From: Methylococcaceae bacterium
GTDB lineage: Bacteria > Pseudomonadota > Gammaproteobacteria > Methylococcales > Methylomonadaceae
Reading direction: 5' to 3'
DNA: 32,281 nt
NCBI GenBank assembly: GCA_013140705.1
Contig: JABFSH010000081.1
Coordinates: 1-32,281 of the forward strand
Under the pieces are notes generated by a model. It saw nothing but the letters and a program-made list of their open reading frames with translations. It made no database searches and was not told where the DNA came from. Position numbers and translations under genes: made by a program. Positions 7,157-18,800 of this stretch are shown one piece after another. How positions within the stretch are numbered: the stretch's first letter is position 1; each line of letters starts with the position of its first letter.

Positions 7157-7816
7157 CTAGGCTTGTACGTAATCAGAAAAGTTCTGGACTCCTCCATTAT
7201 AAGTATGCACTATGGATGGATCAACATGGTTGATTGCGGCAAGTATTTGTTCCGGCGCAGCAAGTGCAGGAGACATTGTCCATCTATTATATTTGTCATT
7301 TCCAATGCGTACCACACGGGTATGTGACGAGGGGTCACGATCGACGCCAGGATCTCGGTCGTAGAAACCCAACAGATAGCGCAGATGTTCAATATCTTCA
7401 ACGGCTCCGGTCAAAAATTGCCATCCCGATGTGATGTGATGTCTATCAACATACTCTTGCAAACGTTCCGGCGTATCAATGTCCGGCCGCAGCGTAATCG
7501 AGTACATAAAAACATCGCGCCCCAGGCGGTCGCCACACAGTTTCTGTACGCGCTGCAAATTTGCAGTCATCATTGGGCATGCGGCTTTGCATTCCGTGTA
7601 CATCATATTGATAACCACCACTTTACCCCGGACCAGGTCATCGTAAAACTTTACCGCCTTACCTTCATGTGTATGTAGCCGTATATTCGGAAACTGGCTG
7701 CTACTCAAATCTTCCAGATACTCAGATTTTAGCTTCAGGTTAAGCGTGGAGCATGACAGCATGCCAAGAGCGGCTGTAGCACCCATACCGATTATTATAT
7801 GTCTTCTTGCGTTCAT
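7157..7816 (-). CDS. SCO1/SenC-family copper chaperone/thiol protein
   Basis: A 219-residue protein from the ATG at 7816, chosen because AGGAG lies eight bases upstream. It has a hydrophobic N-terminal segment (residues 7-20) followed by Cys22 in a weak lipobox (GMLSC), so it may be a membrane-anchored periplasmic lipoprotein. The thioredoxin-like core carries the copper-binding CxxxC at Cys76/Cys80 (TECKAACPMM) and the conserved third ligand His at about 164 (SSHTRVVRIG). SCO proteins deliver copper to cytochrome oxidase CuA sites or act as thiol reductases. No oxidase genes are nearby; its gene follows a multicopper oxidase by 38 bases, so it may load copper into that enzyme. Confidence 0.88.
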   Translation of the reverse strand: MNARRHIIIGMGATAALGMLSCSTLNLKLKSEYLEDLSSSQFPNIRLHTHEGKAVKFYDDLVRGKVVVINMMYTECKAACPMMTANLQRVQKLCGDRLGRDVFMYSITLRPDIDTPERLQEYVDRHHITSGWQFLTGAVEDIEHLRYLLGFYDRDPGVDRDPSSHTRVVRIGNDKYNRWTMSPALAAPEQILAAINHVDPSIVHTYNGGVQNFSDYVQA

Positions 7817-7854
7817 GGCAGTTTCTCCTGTGATAGCGTTAATTCCTGACCCAA

Positions 7855-9726
7855 TCAAACTATATCCCAACGCACCATCATCGCGTGATCCTCATGGATC
7901 AAATTGTGGCAATGCATCGGATATTTACCCGTAAAATCTCTAAAGCGCAAAAACACCCGGAAGGTTGTATTCTTGCCGAGCACGAAGACATCCTTGCGTC
8001 CCCGTTCATGCACCGGGATGGGCACACTGATTCCATTGACGATTTTGTCAATGATGCGGCCCTCCTCGAAATGAATATGAATGGGATGTTCCCATCCGTT
8101 CTCGGGGTTTACCAGCTCCCAGATCTCGGCGCTTCCCTTAGTAATCGTGGCACTAGCTTGATTCACATTGAACAACTGATCGTTGACTGTCCACATTCCG
8201 CCTGAGCGCGCGAACACCCAGCGACGAACGGGCACTCCGGTGAAATCCGTCGGAATGTCCGGCAACGGCCGCAGAGCATTCGGTACCCGGCTTACATCCG
8301 GCTCGGACGCGGGAACATTGCGATCTACGATGACCTTCAGCAACCGGGTACCAGGTGCTTTCACATTATCGGGTCCACGAGTGGACGTCTGGAGGAGCTG
8401 ATTAACGAAATAAAGCTCAGTGCCGAGCGGAAACTTAGAGAAGTCCACAACGATATCCGCACGCTCCGCCACCCCGAGTCGGACTTTAAACTGATTCAGG
8501 AGCGGTTTCGGCAGGAGGTTACCGTCGTTGGCAATATAGGTGAATGTGTAAAGCGTGTTGGCATTCTTGTTCTGCAGATACAGTTCGTAGAAACGGGAAG
8601 GACCGCCGTTTAAAAAACGCAAGCGGTACTTGCGACGGGCGACCCGCAGCACCGGTTCGATTTTACCGTTGACCGTTATCTTGTCGCCTAAAATACCTTC
8701 CGGATTGAACTGATCATAAAAGAGCATACCCGTCGCGTCGAAGCGCTTGTCCTGAAGGATGATCGGGTAGTCGTAGGGATGACTAGGCAAACGCAAGGCG
8801 GCGGGGTTGGCTGGATCGGGCTGTTCATTGCCGGAGTCGAGCTGGTCGAACATCAGATAAAAGCCAGCCAGGCCGCGATAGACGTTCGGTGCCGTAAAAT
8901 CCATCGTGTGATCGTGATACCAAAGCGTACCCAGGGCTTCACGTGAATCACCGATGCCACCGAAACTGTCGATTCCGGCATAGATATTCGGATAGAAATG
9001 ATCCTTGAATTGTCCCGGCGCGGACAAGGTTGGCCCTGCTTTGCTGACGCTATAGAAATCGCCTGGATAGCCGTCACTTTCCGAAGGCGTGTGTAGATTG
9101 TGCAAATGAGTGCCAATCTCGGGCGTCCCAAAACCGACGTGTTTTTCCGGCAGCTCATTATAGATGCGGCAGATCACTGAGTGGCCGTAGTGCCCGAATA
9201 CGGTTGGCCCAGGCGTGGAAGCTTCATCCCAAGGGGTGCCCGCGTACCCCCAGATAGGCTGTGCAGGGTATGCGGGGTTAAATACCCAGTTCGGATTTTC
9301 TTTCGCAAATAAATAGTACAACTCCGGTGTCCCGCTGACTTCAGGTGCAGTAAGTTCGGCGAAGCGCTGATGTGCTGCGCGCCCGCACTCGCCGCCGGCC
9401 GTATTCGCGGTGACGGTCCATGGGGGGTACAGTGTGGCGATCGGCTGAAGAGGTGTAATCTGATTGGGCAGGTATTCTATCCATGGCGTCGTCGGTGGAC
9501 TTGGCGGGATTACCGGTGGGTCCGCAGCCCCGCTCTTGCGCGAGGTCAGGAGTATCGGCGCCGCCGCAGACGCCGTGGCCAATTTAAGGAATGAACGTCT
9601 TGCTTCAAGTTTGGCTCGGCTTTGAAAAAAATGTGGGAACATCCAGTCTTTAATCTTCAGCATTTTACCTTTAAGATTATTGGCGCGTTTGCCAATCATC
9701 CAGTTTGTTGGAAATTCGGTTTTCAT
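7855..9726 (-). CDS. Tat-exported multicopper oxidase (CotA/bilirubin-oxidase type)
   Basis: A 623-residue protein from the ATG at 9726, preceded by GGAGGATAGG. A twin-arginine motif, ARRSFLKLA (Arg43-Arg44), and a hydrophobic stretch follow an unusually long, basic N-terminus. All four copper-ligand motifs are visible: THLHNLH near residue 206, WYHDH near 268, HPIHIH near 548, and HCHNLIHEDHAMM near 603, giving the type 1 Cys with a Met axial ligand and the trinuclear centre. The sequence style and length are those of CotA/PhsA/bilirubin oxidase enzymes, which oxidise phenols, bilirubin or metal ions and reduce O2 to water. It lies downstream of the giant peroxidase and upstream of the SCO gene on the same strand. 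The substrate cannot be read from sequence. Confidence 0.93.
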   Translation of the reverse strand: MKTEFPTNWMIGKRANNLKGKMLKIKDWMFPHFFQSRAKLEARRSFLKLATASAAAPILLTSRKSGAADPPVIPPSPPTTPWIEYLPNQITPLQPIATLYPPWTVTANTAGGECGRAAHQRFAELTAPEVSGTPELYYLFAKENPNWVFNPAYPAQPIWGYAGTPWDEASTPGPTVFGHYGHSVICRIYNELPEKHVGFGTPEIGTHLHNLHTPSESDGYPGDFYSVSKAGPTLSAPGQFKDHFYPNIYAGIDSFGGIGDSREALGTLWYHDHTMDFTAPNVYRGLAGFYLMFDQLDSGNEQPDPANPAALRLPSHPYDYPIILQDKRFDATGMLFYDQFNPEGILGDKITVNGKIEPVLRVARRKYRLRFLNGGPSRFYELYLQNKNANTLYTFTYIANDGNLLPKPLLNQFKVRLGVAERADIVVDFSKFPLGTELYFVNQLLQTSTRGPDNVKAPGTRLLKVIVDRNVPASEPDVSRVPNALRPLPDIPTDFTGVPVRRWVFARSGGMWTVNDQLFNVNQASATITKGSAEIWELVNPENGWEHPIHIHFEEGRIIDKIVNGISVPIPVHERGRKDVFVLGKNTTFRVFLRFRDFTGKYPMHCHNLIHEDHAMMVRWDIV

Positions 9727-9750
9727 GATCCTATCCTCCAAAGAAGGGTT

Positions 9751-9797
9751 GAGAGCCGACGCGATGCCCGAAATGTTGACATCATCGCATGGCTCTC
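9751..9797. promoter_or_regulatory. Strong stem-loop in the multicopper oxidase leader
   Basis: GAGAGCC (9751-9757) pairs with GGCTCTC (9791-9797), and after a small internal loop GCGATG pairs with CATCGC, making about 13 base pairs around a 16-base loop. It lies in the 112-base gap between the giant peroxidase stop and the multicopper oxidase start. There is no U-run after it in the direction of transcription, so it is more likely an mRNA-stability or processing element, or an inefficient terminator that lets expression differ between the two genes. Confidence 0.55.
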
Positions 9798-9838
9798 TAC
9801 GATATGGTTACTCGGTTAAATCACCTCAACATACATCT

Positions 9839-12800
9839 CTAGCCAAAAATGAAGTCCGTCGTATTGATCGCGTTAGCGCCTACCCCTGTTACTCCGAGCA
9901 GTGTGATAGTCTCTGTTCCGTTCACCGTGACGACCGTATCGATTCCATTGGAAGTAATGCCGATGTTGGCCAGCGTTAGTCCGGAGCCTCTAAAATCCAG
10001 TAAATCTTGACCACCAGCGGCGTTGGCATCGAAGGCCTGAATATTGTCATCTCCGAAGAGCGCCAAATTGTAGACAAAGAAATCATTGCCGGCGCCCCCG
10101 TTAAGAAGGTCGTCACCCAATCCGCCAAATAGGGTATCGACGCCGCCTAAACCAGTCAGTGTATTATTGCCATTATTGCCGGTGATTATGTTCGCACCAT
10201 TATTACCGGTGCCGTTGATATTGCCGTTGCCGGTTAATGTCAGATTTTCAACATTGGCGTTGGAAATAGTAAACGTGGCCGCGGAACTGAATACCATATC
10301 CGTACCACCGCCTGGGGCTTCCGTGACGGTTTCGCCCCCATCAACAATGTAGGTATCGTCCCCGGCGCCACCATTGATGGTGTTGAGAATCAACGCCCCA
10401 GTACTACCTGTTAATGTATCGGCGCCGCTTCCGCCAATGGCGTTCTCGATACCTAAGAGCGACAAGAAGCCGGAGGCGAGGCCTGCAGCAAGGTTGACAT
10501 TCACGCCTGATGTCGTCCCGGCATAGGTTAAGGTATCGTTGCCACCCAACAGATTAGCCGTAACTAATTCAACACCCGTAACGGTTCCACCCTCGAAGTT
10601 GGTAAGTGATATGCCATTGTAGAGTACATCGAGCGTATCATTGCCGACCGTTCCGGTGATGTTCAACGAATCAGTATCCGCCCCACCATCGACAGCATCC
10701 GCGCCATGACCAAAGGTGTAATTAAAGGTGTCATTGCCTGCCCCCCCGCTCAGTACGTCATTTCCCGCGCCTCCAACAATCGTGTCATTGCCTCCCTGGG
10801 CGTCGATAACATTGACCCCACCGTTAAAGGTGATAGTATCGTTGCCCTGGCTACCGATGATATTTTCAATAGTGGCCAGCGTATCCGTACCAATGTCAAG
10901 GCTTGTTGCTGAAACCGTAGTTACGCTAGCGCCTGCGGAGGTTCCAGATAGATCGTAGGTATCGATGTTTGCTCCACCACTATAACTATCATTGTCGTCG
11001 CCCAGGATGGTGGCGATGAATCGGTCATTGCCGGCGCCCCCGTTCAGGATGTCAATGCCTGCGCCTCCGTTAAGGAGGTCGTTACCCGCGCCACCATTCA
11101 GAGTGTTGGCGTTCAAGTTTCCTGTAAGCTCGTCATTGCCATCGCCTCCGGTAACGTTTTCGATGTTGCTTATCATACTAAAGCCGGAGGCGGACCCGAT
11201 CGCCAGGTTGACGAACAGCGAGGCTGCCGCCAGCGTCCCGGCATAAGTCAAGGTATCGGTTCCATCCAGCAAGTCGGCTGTGACGGCCTCAACATTCAGA
11301 ACAGTCCCGCCCTCAAAACTTGTAAGGGCCGTGCCATTGAAAACGACATCCAGCGTATTGGCGACAGCCGTACCGGTAATATTCAGGGTATCAACATCCA
11401 CTCCACCATTGACTGCATCGGCACCATCGCCAAACGTATAGTTAAAGGTATCGTTGCCGGCATCGCCATTCAGGATATCATTGCCGAGGCCGCCAACCAG
11501 TACATCGCTTCCTGCCGCTCCGTTGAGTGTATCCACGCCGCCAACACCATTCAGGATATTGGCATTTCCGTCTCCGGTGAACGTATCGATGCCGGCATGC
11601 CCGGTAACATTTTCGATGTTTGTTACCCGTGTGAAGCCAGAGGCAGCGCCGGAAGTCAGGTTGACTGCGACCGCTACGGCTGTTGCTGTGCCGTTGTAAC
11701 TCAAGGTATCGATATTACCCACCAGATCCGCCGTGACCGCTTCGACAAGGGTGACCGCCCCCCCTTCGACATTGGTCAGGACGGTTCCGTTGAATAGGAC
11801 ATCCAGGGTATCGGGATTGACAGTCCCGGTGATGGCTAAGGTATCACTTCCGGCCCCAGCATTCACCGTATCAGTGCCATCACCCATCGTGTAATTGATG
11901 GTATCGTTGCCTGCCCCCGCGTTAATGGTGTCGTTATCGGCGCCACCGTTCAGGATGTCGTCCTGCCCAAGGGCATTGATGATGTCGTTGCCGGCGCCAC
12001 CGTTGATTTCATCCTGGCCTTGAGTACCGGTGAGTGTCTGGGCGAGCCCATTGGCTGCGATAAAGTCGCCCGTGACAATGGTCGCCGCAGAGGTGACTAT
12101 TTCGTTAAAGCCCTGGCCGTCGACGTAGCTCACCACGACCCGCAATTCACGGTTGACCTGGGCCTGGTCAGGAGTGAATTGCGCACTGGTTGCGCCGACG
12201 ATATTAGAAAAGCCGCCCGATCCGCCTCCAACTCCCAGCAGGTTCGCCTGTTGCCACTGGTAGTTGTAGACGATCGGCGGAGGCGCTCCCCCACCGAGAG
12301 CGTCAACAGGATCATCAGCGTCGGTAAAGGCGTTGATCGCAACTAAAGCCCGGGTTTCAGTCGGTGTGGTATCGTTGATTAGCACCGTACCTACCGGCGC
12401 ATCGTTGACAGCAATAACCGGCGCCGTCGGCGCAGAGTACACGGTCTCGATAACATCGTTGGCATCCTTGTAGACGGCGCGCACTCTTAGAGCAAAGCCC
12501 ACCTCTAAATCGGTAGGCTGGAACGTTGTGCCGGTAACCGGAGCCAGCGTGACACCATTATCCTTCAGGATGGGGGTAAAGATTCCGCCGGTTCCTTCCA
12601 TTTCCCAGTAATAGGTAACCGTTCCGGTAATATTTCCATCCGGATTGGCCAAGGTAATGTTGTCGGCATCAGTTACACCGGAAATCGACACGGTTAACAG
12701 TTGGTCCTCCGTCGGCGTGCCGATAATGGTGGGCGAACCTTCCGGCTCAGAGTTTACACCGTCGCCAATGATTAATGCCTGATCCGAGAACTGTAAGCGC

Positions 12801-15800
12801 TCTACGTTCCGTACGATGTCGACGCCATCCAGTCCCGTTAAAATGTCGGTCACGACCCAGAAGTCATCGGCAACGTTCTCGGTGCCGTTGTCGTTGAATT
12901 CGACAGTATAATTCGCCATCACATCGCCAAACACCGCCGTGTCGAAGTCAGGACCGATCGATGTATCGTCGAGCAGGGATGTCCTGATCTCGCGGATGAT
13001 TGCCAGTTGGCCCGGATTGATCTCCCCGGAGAAAATGCGATCCTGCATCTCCGTCATGCTGTTGAAGCGCAATATCGGTGTGCCGGTATGAAATACATCA
13101 TCAGGAGCATAAACCCCGATCTGGACATTCAACCAGGCATCGCCATCGATGACCTCATCGCCCCAGCCGCCCTTAAGATAGTCACTGCCGCCGCCACCGA
13201 GCAGGATCTCGCCAGTAAATGATGTTGCCCCGACAGGTAGAATATCGCGCAAGCCATCGATGCGATCAATGCCTTCGTTGGTCAGGATGCTGCCGTTGAA
13301 TCCCGAGGTAGCAAAGAACGGCGTTAGATTATCCCCGCCGACCAGAATATCGCCGTGATGCGATCCTGAATAACCTTCCACCGACTGATAGCGATCCAGG
13401 GTTGATGGATTCGCTCCTAGAGCCGTTGCTTCGTTCTCAAACTGCAAGTCGGCAAAAACAATTACACCGACCGGGCTATCCTTGTAGTCCGCCCAGTCGA
13501 AACCGGAGGCGCCCAGATAGTGATCCTGTTGTCCGCCATTACCGATCATGATGTCGTCGCCGCCTTCGGCATTCATGATGTCGACCACGGTGTCGCCGAT
13601 ATAAACATCGTTGCCGGCTACCTGATCGCGCCCGAAGGGGTCGAAGTTGTCACCCGGAGAGCCGTCGGCATTGCCATGCTCCAGCCAGTCGTCGCCTTCG
13701 TTGCCCATATCCTGCTCGTTGGCACGGCTACCCAGGATGAAGTCATTGCCCGGACCACCAAAAGCCTCTGACGCATCTTCACCCGTATTGATGAAATCCT
13801 GACCAAAGCCGCCGATGACCAGATTGATGCCGTTGCCACCCTGGATGGCGTCGTTGCCGTCTCCGCCCTGAATGACGTCGTCACCGCCCAGATCGGTGAT
13901 AATGTCATCGCCGATGCCGCCGAGTAACATGTCGACGCCATCTCCGCCTTCGAGGCGGTCATTGCCCGCGTCGCCATAGAGCGTATCGTCGCCTATGCTG
14001 GAAACAAGGATGTCATCTCCGTCCGTACCGCCCAGCACAACATGATCTTCGCCTGTGTAGCGAAGGTAATTGGTGTCCGAGCCTGGCGTTGCAGGATTAT
14101 CGCGAATCACCAGCGGGGTAACAGAAGACCCGCCGGTAGGATCATCGCGGCTGGTAATACCAAGGCCGGTGAACTGGATATCCGGATTGACCTCCAGCGT
14201 CCAGGTCGGTGTGGTAAACACGTTGCCCGGCAAATGGGTGGCATCGGTATTCGCCATGATCAGCTTGGCGAAGGAATTGCCTTCCAGTTCGGTCAGGAAA
14301 TTGAGTCCCGCTGTGCGTTCCAGGTAGTAGAACCGGTCGCCATCCTGGAGATTCTCCATCTGTGTTTCAAAGACAAAGTTGAAAGTCGAGCCTAACAGTC
14401 CACCGAACGGCATCTGTTTCTCCGCCAAACCACCTATCCAAAGGTCGATATCGTTGACACCGGTGGTTGCGGCGGAACCGTTCAGGAAGGCTAGACGGTC
14501 GACCTCTGAAATTGCTCCACCACCCAGGACAATGTCAGTCGCCGCAGCACGTTTATCGGCAAGCGTGGTGGCGGAAGTAATACTCGAATGCGTACCGTAA
14601 GCCGCTATGAAGTTGACCACCGATTCTTCGTGCTTGAGATGGCTGGCAAAATCTACCCAGCTTGTATAAGGAGCAAGCTGCGCATCGCCCGTTTTCGTGT
14701 AAAACTCTTGTCGCGCCGCGTTAAGGGATGGCACCCCGGTATCTCGGCCGCGTGCGATATTGATCGCCGCAAGGTCAAGCGGCAAGCCCACCAGGTTGTT
14801 GCGCAAGGCTTCGGTGACGAACTCGTCAATCTCGTTGCCCACTTGGCGGGTCATGCCGCGCACGATGGTTCCGGCAGCTTCGCTGGCATCGGCGCCGCTG
14901 GCCGCGAACGCCAAAGGATTCAGGAATGCGGCAATCAAACCAATCTGGTTGCCGCTGCCCGTTTGCCCAGGATGGAGCGGGTCGGTATCAATGATGTTGA
15001 AGGCGGGATCATAGCGATCCACGGTTTCGGTCAGCATCGAATGGCCGAAGCGATAGACGACATTGGCAAATTCCGAGACAATCGCAGGATTTAGCATCGT
15101 GTCGTAGACCTGGCCTGCGGCAAAGAAAAGATCCACTTGCGGTTGTACCGTGCGTGCAAATTCCTCGAAAACCAGATGCTGATACTGCATCTCGGTAGCG
15201 AATCGCGCCGCCTGGAAGAGTCTCTCGCCATCCCACTGCAGAGCACTAATTGCTGCCGCTGTTACTGGTAATGCAACTACATCGACGGTCAGCCATTGAT
15301 TTAGGAAACTGACATCGTTAGAGGCAATTGCAACGTCCTGAATATGAGCGACAAGCCGGTTGTGCTCGGCGTGGAATACATGGTGCACCGTGGTCAGACC
15401 AATATTTTCATTGCCGCGACCATCGCCGGTGATGAAGTGGGCATCGAGCAACTCGTCGTCGTACGCCACCTTGCGGCCCATGAAGTCCGTTGCAATCACA
15501 TTGCCGACATCAGTATCAGTATCGGCTTGAACAACACTGGTTTCTGGTGTGCCCGGATTTCCATCCGTATCGAACACGCTTCCTGGCGCTGCGTTGTGCG
15601 CGATGTCATCGAGAAAGGCGTGGTTGGTGCGAAAAGCGGTGGCCGTGCTGACCGGCGCCAAAGGATTCCCTTCCAGAACGCTATCATCGGCAGTGTTGGG
15701 AATACCGTCTGGGCCGACGCCTATGATCAACTGCGCAAAACCATTCGCCCCCGGGATAAACTTGCCATACGCGTCGGTACGCAATAGCGGTACATTGAGT

Positions 15801-18800
15801 ACATCCGTGTCGATTAGCTGGATACCCAGCATCGTTGCTGCCTGAGCTTTAACTTCAGCCCATGTGGGCAATCCACCGCTAGCGCCATCAAGCAGCTTAC
15901 CGGTCGCCACCGGATGGCCGCTGGCATCGAGTTCGTATTCTCTCAAAAACACCTGGTGTGACGAGTGCGAGGTGTAGGTCTGATTCTGATCCACAAACGG
16001 CGTGGTCTGGTTGTTGAAATAGTGGATGTCATCGGAGGTATCCGCCGTTCCCCGCGTGTCGGTGACCGTGCTGGCACGGGTTACCGCCATGAAGCGCTGG
16101 TTAACCTGAAGGTCGTCGAGACCCTCGTCGATTCCTACTGTTGTAACGTCATCGCCGATGATGCCGTCGGCACCACCAATCAGCGGATCATCCGGCTGTA
16201 GAGGGATATACACGGTTCCGTTACCGCCCTTATTGATCAAATCCAGACCGTGATCGAAGAACTGGCCGAACAGCGTCATCCAGGAATTAAAGGGCGCCGA
16301 TAGGCCTTCATCGGGCGTGCTATTGTTGAACTTGAAGACCGCTTTATCGTCTGTGGTGCCAAATACCCCATCCAGGCCGGGACTGGCGACTATCGAAACA
16401 CCATCCTTCAGCACATCGTCGCCAATGTTGTCGGCATTGCCGAGCACGCCATCCACACCGGGATCGTAGGCGGCCGCATACGCCGCCGGGTTGTCGGCAG
16501 TCTGGTCGACAATCAGATTGGAGATGATGCGTGGATCGGCATCAGCCACGCTAACCGGATTGTTAGCGCCATTGAGCAAACCATAGTCCGTATTGGCAAC
16601 AGGACCGAAAGTATCGCCATCCTGGTCATTTCGAAACGCCTGATCCAACAAAAAAGGAAAGTTGTTGTCCGCCGCACCGAATCCGGATTGGCCTGCAACC
16701 AGGTTATTATAGCTGCCATCCACGGTACGCAGGCCCAAAGGCATGCGTTCGTTACCCACCAGAGTGAGAAGGCTTTCGCCTGCTGCATGATGCTCAGCGA
16801 CAACAATCTGGTCGAGTATGAATTGCAGGTCAGCACGAATCAGATGAATTCCTGCGCTATCGACTAAACCCTCGGCTGGAATCAGCGTACTAGGTGCGCT
16901 GGCAATAACGCCTGTTACAGCAGTGGTTGGCGCCGAGTAAACATTTTCCATCACGCCATTATCGTCCTGGTAAACAGCCCTGACCCGCAGTCTCAATCCT
17001 TCAAGCGCCAATCCGGTAGTAAGTTCCGGTACTGTCAAGCTCGGGCCGTCCGCCGTCGTGGCGGCGCCGCCCTGACCATTCGGAACGATGATATCTTCCC
17101 AATTGTTGGTTTCAAAAGTAGTAACGCCGTTGGCGTCAATAAAAGGTCGTTCGACCTGCCAGTAATAAGAGATGGGTTTACCAGAGATCGATGCGCCGCT
17201 TATGTTCGCATCCGTTATTCCGGCGGCCGATACGGTCAACTGCTGGTTGATGGCCGGTGTGTCATCCGATATTGTTAGCTGACCAACCGGTCCGGCATTG
17301 AGTCCTTCTCCCGCCGGTAAAACCATCACCTGATCGGAGAACTGCAAGCGCTCGATGTTGTGCAATGTATCGGTGCCTTCGGTGCCTAAAATAGTCCCAA
17401 CGTTGTCTCTGACGGTAACGGTGCCGTCGAATGCAATGCTGACGGTGTAGTTGGCCCGCGCTCCGGAATACACCGCCGTATCAAAGTCGGGGCCGGTTGC
17501 CACGAGTATCTCACGCACAACCTCCAACTGCCCGGGGTTGATTTCTCCGGACAACACCCGAGGTATAAGATCCCGCATGCTGTCGACACTGAAAAGTTCA
17601 ACGTCATGATCACTCGCGTCCCGCACACTGATGCGTGCATTCAACCAGCGATCGCCGTCGATGATATCGTCACCCCGACGACCTTCAATAATGTCGCTGC
17701 CATCGCCGCCGAGAATGATATTGCCCCCGCTAAATGACGTCACGCCGGCCCCAAGTAAGGTCTGCAAACCCGCGATGCGAGCGATCCCTGCCTGGTCGAG
17801 CACACTGCCCTGAGCACCTGCCAAAAGAAATTCCGATGCGAGTGTGTCATCGCCGCGCAATACATCTCCAAATGCCGTACCAGATAGTCCCTCGACGAAG
17901 GCATACAAATCCAATAGGCCAGCAGTCGATGGCGTTGCCGGGGCGGAACTAAAGGTCGGAATTTTAAGGTCGGCGGTGACACCGGCTTTCTCAAACTTAT
18001 AGTCGGCCCAGTCGAAACCGGAGGCGCCATCCATCTTTTCCTGACCATCGGATCCGAAGATAATGTCGTCGCCGCCTTCGGCAATGATGTCTTCGAACGC
18101 ACCACCGCCAATGATTACATCATGACCTTTGACCAGGTCGGCTCCATTGGCATCGAAATTGTCTCCTACAGTTCCTTCCTGGTGACCAAATTCGAGCCAG
18201 TCATTACCTTCGCCACCGATAACTTCCAGATTTCTTGAGCTTCCCAGAACAAAGTCATTGCCTGTACCCGCGAAGACTGTCGAAATATCCTCACCCGTTA
18301 TTACAAAGTCCTGGCCGCTTTCACCATGGATCAGGTTTATGCCATTGCCGCCCTGAATGACGTCGTTACCGGCGTCGCCGTGAATGACGTCATCACCGCC
18401 GAGGTCGGTAATAATATCGTCACCAGCGCCGCCATTGAGATTGTCAACACCGTCTCCGCCTTCGATCCGATCGTTTCCGCCATCGCCATAAATGGTATCG
18501 TCGCCAATACTGGAGATGATGGTGTCGGCACTGTCAGTGCCACCGAGGACCACGTGATCCTCCCCGGTATAGCGCAGATAATTTGTTTCGACATCAGCCG
18601 TTTCAGGGTTGTCACGAATGACCAGAGGAATAAGACCGGGTTCTCCTTCCGGGTCGTCCCGGCCATCGACACCGAGGCCCGTGTACTGTTTCAAGGCATC
18701 GACTTCAAGAATCCAGCCGGGTGTCGTGAATACATCGGACGGCAGATGCGTGGCGTCGGTGTTGAGCATGATCAGTTTGGCGAACGAATTATTCTCAAGA

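Noticed and set aside
7157-7816. SCO1-like gene as evidence for a cytochrome oxidase assembly cluster
   Set aside because: No cox genes are nearby; the tight link to the multicopper oxidase is a better explanation.
9880-12030. Repeated DNA words that could suggest a CRISPR array or minisatellite
   Set aside because: The repeats are in frame, encode RTX nonapeptides and vary in spacing, unlike a CRISPR array.
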